This document shows, piece by piece, positions 8,331-16,977 of a stretch of DNA of 34,652 bases. The stretch covers positions 1 through 34,652 of the forward strand of contig JAZRYE010000005.1 in NCBI GenBank assembly GCA_045600585.1, given 5' to 3'. The position numbers and the translations under genes were made by a program. The notes below the pieces were generated by a model. That model did no database searches. It was not told the DNA's origin and saw only the letters and a program-made list of their open reading frames with translations. The DNA comes from JAZRYE01 sp045600585 (GTDB lineage: Bacteria; Bacillota_I; Bacilli_A; RFN20; CAG-826). Within the stretch, counting starts at the first letter, position 1. Every line of letters starts with the position of its first letter.

Positions 8331-8359
8331 ATTATAATCTTATGAATTGTTTAATTAAA
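8331..8359 (-). promoter_or_regulatory. Promoter of hydCBA
   Basis: TATAAT (8331-8336) lies 17 bases from a weak -35 (TTTAAT, 8354-8359). The leader would be about 26 bases. No Crp-type palindrome is present here. Confidence 0.55.
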
Positions 8360-8374
8360 GATTAAAATAATAAA

Positions 8375-8406
8375 AAATCCAACAACCAGTCTAAATTGTC
8401 GGATTT
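8375..8406 (-). terminator. Terminator of the fucosidase/MFS operon
   Basis: On the minus strand AAATCCGACAA pairs with TTGTTGGATTT (one wobble) around a 10-base loop, followed by TTTTATTA. It separates the fucosidase gene from hydC. Confidence 0.85.
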
Positions 8407-8432
8407 GTAATAACTAAAGGAGTCAAATGCTT

Positions 8433-9467
8433 CTATTCTTTATCGAGCATTTCTTTAATTTCTTTAAGAATTTTTATTGATTCTGGTGGGATTCTACCTA
8501 AGTGATCGGGACCAACATTAATCAAATAATTTGCACCTAATTTATTCAATTTATTTTTAATTTGATATATCTCTTCACTGCTTTTGTAATGATGATCAAA
8601 ATAAGAGAATCCCCAAGTATCATTTAATGTACAAGCTGATTCAAATAATCCATATGGATTAGCGTGCATTCCTAATGCACCTTTTACGTGTTCTGATTTC
8701 ATCAAATCATCAGGAACTTCATTGTCATTTAAAGCGATATAATCGAACAAACCATTACCAATACGAGAATTGATTAAGCAGTTAGGCTGATACTTCTTAA
8801 CTAGGTCTCTTAATTCAGTTGATTGTTCATAGTTAATAGTTGCAGGAACATCAAACCAGAACGTCGAAATTTCTCCGTATTTAGTAACTAATTCTTTAAC
8901 TTGTGGTAAGACCTTTTTTCTAAAATAAATGTCAAAATCTTTACCATCTTCTCTTTTATAATCCCACGAATTATCGAATGTTGTTCCATCAGTCCACCAT
9001 GGATTTCTTTCTTTAAAATTGGACAAATATCCTCCACCATGTCTTTCGTGCCAATCTAAGTCTTGGGAATAGTATAAACCAAGTCTCATGCCATATTTAT
9101 GGCAAGCGTCACTAATTTCTTTAATAAAGTCTCTATGACAAATAGACATTTTCATTGAGTTATAATCATCTACTTCAGAATCAAATAAGCAGAATCCTTC
9201 GTGATGTTTTGATGTGACAACAAGATATTTCATACCCATTTCAACAGCAAACTTAACAATTGCGTCTGCATCAAAATAAATTGGATTAAAGTTTCTTGCT
9301 AACTTCTCCATTTCTTTTGCAGAAATTTGAAGTTTAGATTGAATCCACTCAGAATATACACCTGCTTTTTCACCATTAAATTGGCCTTCAAGCATGGAAT
9401 ATAAACCAAAATGAATCATCATTCCGTATTTTGCTTCTTTAAACCAAATGTAATCTTTTTCTTCCAT
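8433..9467 (-). CDS. GH29 alpha-L-fucosidase
   Basis: The protein has 344 residues and corresponds to the (beta/alpha)8 catalytic domain of glycoside hydrolase family 29, without a C-terminal beta-sandwich or signal peptide, so it is predicted to be cytoplasmic. Landmarks: WFKEAKYGMMIHFGLYS near the N-terminus; YLVVTSKHHEGFCLFDS (about 82-98), which carries the paired His; GMRLGLYYSQDLDWHE (about 126-141); and FWFDVPA (about 204-210), whose Asp is the expected nucleophile. The enzyme releases alpha-L-fucose from imported oligosaccharides. GGAG precedes the ATG. It lies 42 bases after the broken MFS transporter gene, so transporter and enzyme form a small fucoside-use unit. Linkage preference is not predictable. 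Confidence 0.9.
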   Translation of the reverse strand: MEEKDYIWFKEAKYGMMIHFGLYSMLEGQFNGEKAGVYSEWIQSKLQISAKEMEKLARNFNPIYFDADAIVKFAVEMGMKYLVVTSKHHEGFCLFDSEVDDYNSMKMSICHRDFIKEISDACHKYGMRLGLYYSQDLDWHERHGGGYLSNFKERNPWWTDGTTFDNSWDYKREDGKDFDIYFRKKVLPQVKELVTKYGEISTFWFDVPATINYEQSTELRDLVKKYQPNCLINSRIGNGLFDYIALNDNEVPDDLMKSEHVKGALGMHANPYGLFESACTLNDTWGFSYFDHHYKSSEEIYQIKNKLNKLGANYLINVGPDHLGRIPPESIKILKEIKEMLDKE

Positions 9468-9509
9468 AAGAATTCTCCAATAGATTTATATCTCAATTAT
9501 TATAACTTG

Positions 9510-10115
9510 TTATTTATTATCTTCTTTCGTTTTTTTAGGCTTTAACAAAATAAAGGCAATAATTGCTATAACCAATATAACCGGGAAAATACTTCCAAAT
9601 AATATGCCTTTTTGTAAATCGCCATCAAAAATATCAGCGGATCTTCCAACAATTGTTGGACCAATAGAACCACCTATATCTCCAGACATAGCTAGAAGAG
9701 CGAACATAGCCGTTCCGCCAAGTGGTATTCTCTTTGATGAAATAGATATAGTTCCCGGCCACATAATGCCAACAGAAAAGCCACACACAATGCATCCAAC
9801 TAAGCTAATCGCTGATATATGTACCAATGATGTTATTAAATAACATGCTAGACAAAGAACTCCTGATACAATCATAAAAATCTCGAGTTTCATCTTGCCA
9901 CCAAATTTGCCATAGATAATTCTTGATAAGCCCATCGTTGTTGCAAATAAAGCAGGTCCTATTAAATCACTTATGGATTTAGAAACATTCAATGAAGATT
10001 CAACAAATGTTGATGCCCATTGGGCCATTGATAATTCGCATGCCCCAGCGCATATCATCAAAATAAGAGACAACCAAAAGGAAGGAACTTTAAATAAATT
10101 TAATATAGATAACCC
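9510..10115 (-). pseudogene. MFS sugar transporter, C-terminal half (frameshifted)
   Basis: The frame reads on from GLSILNLFKVPSFW into LILMICAGACELSMAQW and five to six further membrane segments, ending in a charged tail. This is the C-terminal half of a major facilitator family transporter of the type often found beside glycosidases. There is no credible ribosome binding site or start for this half alone. It continues the N-terminal half at 10100-10705 if one base is added to the AAAA of AAAAGGG (10113-10119 on the plus strand as CCCTTTT). Rejoined, the protein would have about 400 residues and 12 membrane segments, the normal family size. See the finding on this frameshift. Confidence 0.8.
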
Positions 10116-10705
10116 TTTTCTTCTCCAGTAACGCTTTCAATTGGACAAGTCGCATAGTTATAAATATTAAACAAAGGAATAATAGCAAATATACAAGCAA
10201 GAATAGGCCAATTCTCAATACCAAAAATGTTGAAAAATATTGTTGAAATAATGATTGTTCCAACAACACCCCAACAATAGAAAGAATGTAGAACTGACAT
10301 GACTTTATCTTTGTTTTCAAAAGGGCAGGCTTCTATTATTGGCGAGGCTAAAACTTCAATTAAACCGCTACCAATCGCATAGATAACAACACTTATAATT
10401 ATACCGATGAAAGGACTAGATAATATATTTGGCAATATGGCCAAAAGAACCAGTCCAATAGCAGATAAAATCTCGCTAGATACAATGCACACTCTTTGTC
10501 CAATTATATCTACAAATTTTGCGCAAAAAATATCAACCAAAATTTGTGCGACAAAGAATGTTGTTGGAATAAGTGCTAACTTGCCATAAGAAATCGAATA
10601 ATATTCATGAAATCGAAAAAATAAAAGAGTGATAAAATTTGCAACAATCGCTTGAGTTATTGATGCTAAATAGCAAGCTAAAACAGTTCTTCTATAATTT
10701 TTCAT
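10100..10705 (-). pseudogene. MFS sugar transporter, N-terminal half (frameshifted)
   Basis: About 201 residues starting MKNYRRTVLACYLASITQAIVANF, with six membrane segments. It ends in ATCPIESVTGEEKG, followed by three out-of-frame residues and TAA. The sequence before the break and that after it in the next frame together match one MFS protein. The start is taken at the ATG at 10703-10705; a TTG further upstream lies inside the terminator of the preceding gene and is rejected. With the fucosidase gene just downstream, the intact protein was probably a permease for fucosyl-oligosaccharides or the released sugar (inference). Confidence 0.8.
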
Positions 10706-10736
10706 AGTATGTATATTAGCATAGCTTATAAAAAAA

Positions 10737-10762
10737 GATGCTAAGAACAACTTCTTAACATC
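10737..10762 (-). terminator. Terminator of the acyltransferase/Ntn-hydrolase operon
   Basis: On the minus strand GATGTTAAGAA pairs with TTCTTAGCATC (one wobble) around GTTG, followed by seven T. It begins about 12 bases after the stop of the Ntn-hydrolase gene. Confidence 0.88.
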
Positions 10763-10773
10763 ATATTTGATTT

Positions 10774-12051
10774 CTATTTTTTGTCTTCAATCCATTCAGT
10801 AATATTAGTGACTTTTTTCGTTTGATTAAAGTCAATTGAATATATGCTCTCATCGTTTTCAAATATTCTAACAAATATTGATTTAGCGTTCGTATCAATT
10901 ACCTCGGTAAACGATGACTCCCAATAAGCATTTTTCTGTTGCTTTTCTTCTCTAGTCATATTTCTGATAGGCTCAGAAAAAGAATTGAATAAAACTTTAA
11001 CTTTTTCTTCAGCCTCTGGATTCATAATTGTGTCATAGGTAAGATAATCAATTTCACCAATATTTTCGCTTCTAGGATCGAAGTGTTCATTCTTACATTC
11101 ATCATAATCAAGATAGAAACTTGAATATTGAATCTTTCTCATTAAGTTATACATATCTTCTTCAGAATTAACTGAATCGATATCATTTTGAAGAGTAATG
11201 AATCTTCCTTCACCTGACTTAATGTCTTGAGTCTTATATCCCCATTCATTTAAATAGAAATTTGTTTGGCCAATGGCTTTTAAATTAAATTTATCTAACC
11301 AGGTATATTCATCGAGTTTAGACTCATCTAACCAATAAACTTTGTTATCACAGAATTCTAATAAGCTTGAATTACCAACAGCGTCGCTGACTAAGAAACA
11401 ATATCCCCAATACTTATCTTGTGAATAAACGTCTAATGATGCGACATATTCTTTGGCTTCTTCTACAGTTGCACAATGCTCACCAATATAACGAGGAAGT
11501 TCAAATAAATATACGCGCTTTGATGATTTATTATTTGTTCCTTCACAGCTATATTTATCTCCACCATTAGGCCAGAATTCATTATGTCTCATATTGATTT
11601 CGACATGTAAGCCTTGGTCGTTTAAAACATCATCGCACATGAAAGGAAGAATTTTTCTAAGAGTATCAGAAATGCCTTTTTCTTTATATTCATTATAGTC
11701 AGGAGAAACTTTACGGAACGAATAGGCGAGACCTAAAGTTTTGTATTTGCCAGCATTTGTTCTAATGATATAAGCATTCTTATAAGAAATGTTTAAATCC
11801 ATATTTCTACCAACAATACGATGGCCATTAATTATTTTAGAAATAGAGGAACATCCACCACCCCAGTTATCATTGTTTTCTTTGTAATAATTATCAGCAA
11901 ACTCGTAATCTAAAGTTTGGTATTCAGCAAGCTCGACAACATACTTTTCTAGTTCGTTTAAGCCTGCTTTTGAAAAATTTTCATTGCTACATCCAGCTGT
12001 AGTAATTGTCATAAATAATGCAGGAATTAATATTAATTTATTAAGTTTCAT
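10774..12051 (-). CDS. Lipoprotein Ntn-hydrolase of the choloylglycine-hydrolase / linear amide C-N hydrolase type
   Basis: The protein has 425 residues. Residues 1-21 are a lipoprotein signal ending TTAGC (Cys21). A propeptide-like stretch (22-66) leads to GGGC, with Cys67 as the expected N-terminal nucleophile, followed by GRNMDL (81-86), whose Arg and Asp match the active-site signature of this superfamily. Further family-like segments are DQGLHVEINMRHNE, DAVGNSSLLEF and TNFYLNEWGY. Relatives cleave amide bonds of bile salts, penicillin V or N-acyl amines. The substrate is unknown, and bile-salt hydrolase should not be assumed. AGAGGTGA supports the start. It lies 10 bases after the acyltransferase gene, and a terminator follows. 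Self-cleavage before Cys67 would separate the enzyme from its lipid anchor. Confidence 0.75.
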   Translation of the reverse strand: MKLNKLILIPALFMTITTAGCSNENFSKAGLNELEKYVVELAEYQTLDYEFADNYYKENNDNWGGGCSSISKIINGHRIVGRNMDLNISYKNAYIIRTNAGKYKTLGLAYSFRKVSPDYNEYKEKGISDTLRKILPFMCDDVLNDQGLHVEINMRHNEFWPNGGDKYSCEGTNNKSSKRVYLFELPRYIGEHCATVEEAKEYVASLDVYSQDKYWGYCFLVSDAVGNSSLLEFCDNKVYWLDESKLDEYTWLDKFNLKAIGQTNFYLNEWGYKTQDIKSGEGRFITLQNDIDSVNSEEDMYNLMRKIQYSSFYLDYDECKNEHFDPRSENIGEIDYLTYDTIMNPEAEEKVKVLFNSFSEPIRNMTREEKQQKNAYWESSFTEVIDTNAKSIFVRIFENDESIYSIDFNQTKKVTNITEWIEDKK

Positions 12052-12061
12052 AAAATCACCT

Positions 12062-13267
12062 CTAGTTAGCGGCTTCTACAGCTAATTTATTTTGTTTTTT
12101 ATTAATAATTGTCTTTTTTAAAAGATAATAGAGATAAATACCAATCTCAACTAATGCCAATGTAATTAAGAAGTTAAATAAGTATTTAACATCAAAATTG
12201 TTCAATACTTCTGCCGGGAATTCACAAGGAATAGATACAATTGGATCAACTGTTAATCCAAAGATAACTCTAATTAAGATAGATAATGGGTAATGAACTA
12301 AATAAATTTCCATTGAGTGTTGACCATTAAATATGAGCCATCTACTAACAAGAGGAATTCTTTCAATTAAATGGCAGAAATTCATAAAGTAATAAGTAAA
12401 GAATGCACCTAACACAAATGTTAAAGGAATTTCCCAAATACCAAAGGCTAATGCAAATGGAAGGTCGCCATTTAAATGTCCACCAGCAAAGCTACCAACA
12501 AGTGGGAAGAATAATTCAAATGTAGTTGCTATAACGAACGCTAATAAAGAGAAAAGAATTGTGAGGCCTTTTTGTTTCTTTGTTTCTTTTGGAGCAAACA
12601 CTTTCTTCTTGCCTAAGAAAGCACCAAGGATTAATTGAGCAGCAACAAATGGAGCGCTTAATACCATTCTAAAGGCAATGAAGTTTGCAGCTTTAACAAA
12701 GAATTCAACACCTAAGTTAATTGGTAAATATAGACCAATTGTAATGGTTAATAAAATACCAATAGATAAGAATGTATGTGTATTATCTTTTAAAGACCAG
12801 TCAGCAATTGCATAGAAAATGACATAGCCAACAAACATAAATAATAAGAACCAAGATGGAATAAAGAATGCCTTAACATTTGGAATTAATTTAGGATTAA
12901 TAGCCGCAAATGTTTCGTTACCAGAGATAGATTCTAAAATATTTAAGCCAATATCTTTTAAGGTTGCCCCGTAAAAAATAAGGCCAATTGTTCCAAAAAC
13001 AATAATACATCCTAATAAAATGCATCCGAATGGAATAAATAATTGTTTAAATCTCTTCCATATAGTTTTCCAATAAGATGTCTTCATTCCGTGATAGTTA
13101 TATCCAGAAATAATGAAGAAAAATGATAAAGAAAAAGCAAATACAGAGAAGATAATCGTTCTAACGATAACTGGCATTGCTAATGTATGAAGTAAGATAA
13201 CGCTTAGAATACATAATCCTTTAGCGATATCTTGAGATAACATTCTGCCTGATTGTTTGTTTCCCAT
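12062..13267 (-). CDS. Membrane acyltransferase (Acyl_transf_3 family)
   Basis: The protein has about 401 residues and around ten membrane segments. The N-terminal SQDIAKGLCILSVILLHTL, with its His, and FFIISGYNYHGM are typical of acyltransferase-3 proteins (OatA/WecH relatives), which move acyl groups onto surface sugars. The start is the ATG at 13265-13267, because AGGAGG lies 5-6 bases upstream; an alternative start nine codons earlier falls before that site. The gene is transcribed with the Ntn-hydrolase lipoprotein. The target glycan is unknown. Confidence 0.85.
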   Translation of the reverse strand: MGNKQSGRMLSQDIAKGLCILSVILLHTLAMPVIVRTIIFSVFAFSLSFFFIISGYNYHGMKTSYWKTIWKRFKQLFIPFGCILLGCIIVFGTIGLIFYGATLKDIGLNILESISGNETFAAINPKLIPNVKAFFIPSWFLLFMFVGYVIFYAIADWSLKDNTHTFLSIGILLTITIGLYLPINLGVEFFVKAANFIAFRMVLSAPFVAAQLILGAFLGKKKVFAPKETKKQKGLTILFSLLAFVIATTFELFFPLVGSFAGGHLNGDLPFALAFGIWEIPLTFVLGAFFTYYFMNFCHLIERIPLVSRWLIFNGQHSMEIYLVHYPLSILIRVIFGLTVDPIVSIPCEFPAEVLNNFDVKYLFNFLITLALVEIGIYLYYLLKKTIINKKQNKLAVEAAN

Positions 13268-13277
13268 AATGACCTCC

Positions 13278-13303
13278 TGGCCAAAAAAGGCCAATCACGT
13301 GAT
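13278..13303. promoter_or_regulatory. Two abutting palindromes in the acyltransferase leader
   Basis: TGGCC-A6-GGCCA (13278-13293) abuts ATCACGTGAT (13294-13303). The first would form a hairpin next to the ribosome binding site in the mRNA. The second overlaps the predicted transcription start and is the same 10-bp core found in the two 16-bp palindromes at the XRE gene (33218-33233 and 34485-34500). Confidence 0.45.
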
Positions 13304-13304
13304 A

Positions 13305-13333
13305 ATAATATACATAAATGCCTTAAATTACAA
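13305..13333 (-). promoter_or_regulatory. Promoter of the acyltransferase/Ntn-hydrolase operon
   Basis: TTGTAA (13328-13333) and TATTAT (13305-13310) are separated by 17 bases. The expected start is near 13298, giving a leader of about 30 bases. Confidence 0.5.
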
Positions 13334-13466
13334 TTTATATAAAATTTGTAACAACAACAAGAAAAGTTTAATGACAATACACTTGTTAAAGTTACATCAA
13401 TTATTGTTTTAGCCATTTTCAACAATGAATTATTCAAATTCAGATTCTTTATCAAAAGAAAAGAAA

Positions 13467-13486
13467 AAGACCGGAAAACCGGTCTT
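13467..13486 (-). terminator. Terminator of the SipW/TasA-like operon
   Basis: On the minus strand AAGACCGG-TTTT-CCGGTCTT is followed by TTTCTTTT. It is a perfect stem about 20 bases after the last gene of the operon. Confidence 0.9.
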
Positions 13487-13506
13487 AATCAATAATTAAT
13501 CAATAA

Positions 13507-14868
13507 TTATGCAGCTGTATAAGAATAGATTGTTTCGCCGTCTAATGTAATTGTGACGAATTCAGAATCGCCATCATCAATCATGACGATTTCTTTTCCT
13601 AAACGCTTTGTTGTTGGGAAAGCACCAACTGTTGTGCAATTATTAATAACAACGTTGTATTTTAACTTTTTAGAGCCACATGTTGCTTTAACGTTAACAG
13701 CGGATTTATTTGCTGCACCAGTGTTTTCAAAAGTACATCCTTCAAAGACAGTTTCGCAAAGGTGATCGTTGCCTTCGTTATAAACGTTAATGAATTTACC
13801 ATTACTCTTGAAATAGCAATTTGTCCATGAACAGTCATTGCCATATGCCCACATATTATATTCAGCAGCTGTTTGAATAAATGTACAGTTGACGAAATCT
13901 TGATTACCGTATGTGAACATTAAACCTTCGAATGTAACTCCATCAAATGTGAGGTTATCAGAATGTTGGAAACCATGATATGCAGAGTTGCCTAATGTAA
14001 GGGTTAAATCTTTGATTGTTGCATTAGAAGCTTGTGCAATTGAACCGCTTCCAGCTGCGTTAACAACTGTTTCACCAGCACCAGCACCTTGGATGACGAT
14101 ATCACCAGAGATGTTAGATGGTAATTTAATTGGTTCTTCAGTAGCTGGAATATAGACAATTTGTTCGTTTTCTTCATTTGCTTCTTTAGCTTCTCTAGCT
14201 TCATTAATCATTTCTTCAATGCTTGAAGTAATAGATGTTGGATTAGAAACGCTAACTTTATGATATTCTTCATTAACAACGTGAGCGTTTCCTTGAACAG
14301 CTTCTTCGACAAATTGTAACTTGCATTGCTTGTCTTGATATTTGTTGCCAGCTTCTTCTGGTAATTCAACAGAAACATGGAATACTTGATCTTCAGAACC
14401 AACTTCTATATTTTCCCAGAAAGAATATGATGCAATATCAACTAATACTTGATTGCCAATTGTAATTTTTAAGCCTTCAAATAAACCACTATTTGTGACG
14501 ACTTTTGCAACAGTTCTTGCTTTAATTGCAATGTTACTTAAATTTTTAACAGTGATATCAAATTCAACTTTGTCCATTGGTGACATTTTGTCTAATGTTA
14601 ATGCACCATCATTAGATAAAACTGCAGTACCACCATTTGTAAATGTGCCTTCTTGAGTAGGAACAGAAACATATTTGCCTTCAACATCATCCCATTCGCC
14701 TGAGTAAGTTTTGATATTAGAAACTGCTGCTTCTAAAGAAACCTTACCAGCTGTGACAGAGATATTTGTTTTTGCTTCACTAGTGAAAATAGCATATGTG
14801 CCGCCAACAGTAACTGCTGCTCCGAATGTAGCAGCCAAAACTGACATAAATAAATTTTTCTTTTTCAT
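13507..14868 (-). CDS. Secreted TasA-like fibre domain fused to a beta-helix
   Basis: The protein has 453 residues. Residues 1-26 are a signal sequence ending GGTYAIFTSEAKT, the SipW-type cleavage region shared with two other proteins here. Residues about 30-200 form a TasA/CalY-like beta domain (motifs YSGEWDDV, FTNGGTAVL, LDKMSPMDKVEF, PEEAGN, VQGNAH). An acidic helical linker (about 205-240, rich in EEMINEAREAKEANEE-like residues) leads to a parallel beta-helix with repeated N-x-T-F/C-x-F turns (GVTFEGLMF, NCTFIQT, NCYFKSN, GCTFENT). It is probably exported by the SipW peptidase encoded upstream and built into, or attached to, an extracellular fibre through its N-terminal domain. The beta-helix would be displayed for binding or catalysis (unknown). 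It is the last gene of the operon. Confidence 0.8.
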   Translation of the reverse strand: MKKKNLFMSVLAATFGAAVTVGGTYAIFTSEAKTNISVTAGKVSLEAAVSNIKTYSGEWDDVEGKYVSVPTQEGTFTNGGTAVLSNDGALTLDKMSPMDKVEFDITVKNLSNIAIKARTVAKVVTNSGLFEGLKITIGNQVLVDIASYSFWENIEVGSEDQVFHVSVELPEEAGNKYQDKQCKLQFVEEAVQGNAHVVNEEYHKVSVSNPTSITSSIEEMINEAREAKEANEENEQIVYIPATEEPIKLPSNISGDIVIQGAGAGETVVNAAGSGSIAQASNATIKDLTLTLGNSAYHGFQHSDNLTFDGVTFEGLMFTYGNQDFVNCTFIQTAAEYNMWAYGNDCSWTNCYFKSNGKFINVYNEGNDHLCETVFEGCTFENTGAANKSAVNVKATCGSKKLKYNVVINNCTTVGAFPTTKRLGKEIVMIDDGDSEFVTITLDGETIYSYTAA

Positions 14869-14892
14869 GTTCTTTATATCCTTTTATCTTTT

Positions 14893-14926
14893 GGCCAGCG
14901 CCATTACCTAGTAACAGCGCTTAGCC
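14893..14926 (-). promoter_or_regulatory. Long intergenic hairpin in the fibre operon
   Basis: On the minus strand GGC-TAA-GCGCTGTTAC-TAG-GTAATGGCGC-TG-GCC folds into a long hairpin with one internal loop. It lies between the stop of the 669-residue gene and the ribosome binding site of the 453-residue gene. No T-run follows on the coding strand, so it is not a normal terminator for the operon; a T7 run follows on the opposite strand, so it could stop antisense transcription. It may protect the upstream mRNA or set a different level for the last gene. Confidence 0.55.
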
Positions 14927-14938
14927 ATATTTTTTTAA

Positions 14939-16948
14939 TTAGATAGATTTGACAATAACGTTTTGGAATGTGTTACCTGATAATGTAGCACCTAAATCTC
15001 TACCGAGAATTTCATGGTATGTATCAACACTTGTTTTGTAACCATTTGTATTGTCTTGGCAAATTGTAGAATTCATAACTTGGCAGTTAGAAATTGTGCC
15101 ACTAAATGCACCAGCGATACCGCCTAAGTCACGATAAGCAGTGACTGTAACACCATCAATTAAACAGTTAGAAATTGTTCCAGCTGTTCCGTAACCGATG
15201 ATACCGCCAACTTTATCACCATTATCATAATCATGGCCAATTAATTCTGGAGAAGAAGTAATGGCGCCATTAATTGCTTTACAATTTTCAATTGTCATTG
15301 ATTGAGAAGCATAACCAACAAATGCAGCAGCATAATGTGATGATTTAACTTCAAAGTCTTTAAGTGTAATGTTTTTAATTGTTCCAACTAATGAACCAAA
15401 TAAACCTGCAGTTGCATAATCAGGTGTAAAGTCACTAGTTTTCATATTAGAAATTACATGTTCTTCGCCATCAAAAGTTCCAGCAAATGAATCAGAAGGA
15501 TATGAAACAAGGTTACCAATTGGAGTCCAAGCAATACCAGCTAAATCAATATCGCTCTTCAAAGAAACTAATTTATTAGAGAATGAATTACCATTATTTA
15601 CTTCTGCAGCAAATGCTTGTAAATCTTCAGCGGAATTGACATTATATACAACTTCTTTTGTAACGTTAGTTGCAACAATGTTTTCTTTTGTGCCTTGATT
15701 TCTGTCTTCACCAATTACTTCATTGACATCAAATTCAGCATCGTTTGCATAGTTTTTATAGTTATTGATTCTATTATTAATAAGTTTTGTATCTTTAACT
15801 TCAACATTCTTAATTTGATATGTACCGCCTGCATAGCCAATAGCACCACCGATATCACGATAGCCTTCGACAACACAGCTTTCGACTTTAGAATCGATAA
15901 CTTCTGCATTAGATTCAGCACTTAAGTAGCCAACGATTGCACCAGCTTTATCACCATCATCATTGTTTTCGACAATTGCTTTTACTTTAGAATTTTTGAC
16001 AGTGACGTTGTTAATATGAGCACAAAGACCATGACCAACAGCAACGGCGATACGTCCAACACCTTGAACGTTTGCATGATCGAATGTGACGTTTTCAACA
16101 GTACAGCCATATGCTGTTGCAAAGAAACCTGCATCATGACCTTCAGAAATTTTTAAATTGCTAATTGTATGATCTTTACCATTGAATCCAATGTTTTTAT
16201 TAGCACCTTTAATTTGATTCCATTCAACACCACCAAGGTCAATATCATCCATTAATACTGCATTTGTATTTTTGATTTCTCCATTATTAACATAACTAGC
16301 AAATAATCTTAAATCTGATTCTGTGTATAATGGAAGTTCACCAGCCGCAAGATCAAGTTCTTCAGTATGTGCGTTACCTTGAACTGCTTCAACTGCAAAG
16401 TTGATATTAATGTTCTTGCCTTGGGCTTCATTGCCAGCATCTTCTGGTAAGCCAACTTCAACTTCAATGTCTTCTTCGTAATCCATAGTCATCATTGTCC
16501 ATTCAGAAGAAGTTGTGAATCCCAAGAATTTTTCATTATTAATCTTTACATCTAAAGCAGCAAATAAATCAAAATCACCAGTTAACTTTGTTGTAATTTT
16601 ATATTTAGCTTGGATGTTACTATTGTTTTTAACATGGATTTTAAATGTCGCTTTATCCATTGCAGAGATTTTGTCTAATTTTAAAGAGCCATCTTCTAAA
16701 ACAGCTGAACCACCATTTGTAAATCCGTTTGCAACTTCAATTGAATCATATTGATTTGTTACATCATTCCATTCACCAGAATAGAGTTTTAAATCTTGAA
16801 TTTCTGCAGAAACGCTGACTTTACCAGATGTAACAGCGATGTCTGTTTTTGCTTCGCTTGTAAAAATAGCGAATGTTCCACCAACAAGAGCACCAACACT
16901 AACTAATGCACCAAGAGCGGAAACGACTAATAATTTTGTGTTTTTCAT
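14939..16948 (-). CDS. Large secreted TasA-like fibre domain with GLUG/beta-helix repeats
   Basis: The protein has 669 residues. The signal sequence ends GGTFAIFTSEAKT. Residues about 30-200 repeat the TasA-like domain of the neighbouring 453-residue protein (YSGEWNDV, FTNGGSAVL, LDKISAMDKATF, PEDAGNEAQGK, VQGNAH). Two large repeats follow (about 205-420 and 430-665), each starting with a segment like SEDLRLFASYVNNG...LMDDIDLGG.EW.. and continuing with G-x-x-G-rich strands (GAIVGYL, IGGAIGYAGG, VGGIIGYGTAG), the pattern of GLUG-type surface beta-helices. It is probably an exported, surface-displayed fibre component; its ligand is unknown. AGAAAGG precedes the ATG. It lies 29 bases after the TasA-like gene at 16978-17604. 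Confidence 0.8.
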   Translation of the reverse strand: MKNTKLLVVSALGALVSVGALVGGTFAIFTSEAKTDIAVTSGKVSVSAEIQDLKLYSGEWNDVTNQYDSIEVANGFTNGGSAVLEDGSLKLDKISAMDKATFKIHVKNNSNIQAKYKITTKLTGDFDLFAALDVKINNEKFLGFTTSSEWTMMTMDYEEDIEVEVGLPEDAGNEAQGKNININFAVEAVQGNAHTEELDLAAGELPLYTESDLRLFASYVNNGEIKNTNAVLMDDIDLGGVEWNQIKGANKNIGFNGKDHTISNLKISEGHDAGFFATAYGCTVENVTFDHANVQGVGRIAVAVGHGLCAHINNVTVKNSKVKAIVENNDDGDKAGAIVGYLSAESNAEVIDSKVESCVVEGYRDIGGAIGYAGGTYQIKNVEVKDTKLINNRINNYKNYANDAEFDVNEVIGEDRNQGTKENIVATNVTKEVVYNVNSAEDLQAFAAEVNNGNSFSNKLVSLKSDIDLAGIAWTPIGNLVSYPSDSFAGTFDGEEHVISNMKTSDFTPDYATAGLFGSLVGTIKNITLKDFEVKSSHYAAAFVGYASQSMTIENCKAINGAITSSPELIGHDYDNGDKVGGIIGYGTAGTISNCLIDGVTVTAYRDLGGIAGAFSGTISNCQVMNSTICQDNTNGYKTSVDTYHEILGRDLGATLSGNTFQNVIVKSI

Positions 16949-16977
16949 TTTTTTGTAACCTTTCTAAATTTTGTAAA

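Noticed and set aside
10113..10119. Programmed -1 frameshifting as the explanation for the split MFS gene
   Set aside because: The heptamer has a suitable form, but I see no downstream stimulatory hairpin or upstream Shine-Dalgarno-like signal, and a split transporter has no known use for frameshifting. It is kept as a remote option only.
10774..12051. Calling the Ntn hydrolase a bile salt hydrolase
   Set aside because: The superfamily signature is visible, but the protein is a lipoprotein of 425 residues with a propeptide, unlike the cytoplasmic enzymes of about 320 residues. Substrate cannot be inferred.
13304..13455. Possible small gene upstream of the acyltransferase
   Set aside because: The frame overlaps the acyltransferase start, the predicted promoter and its -35, and has no ribosome binding site or recognisable product.
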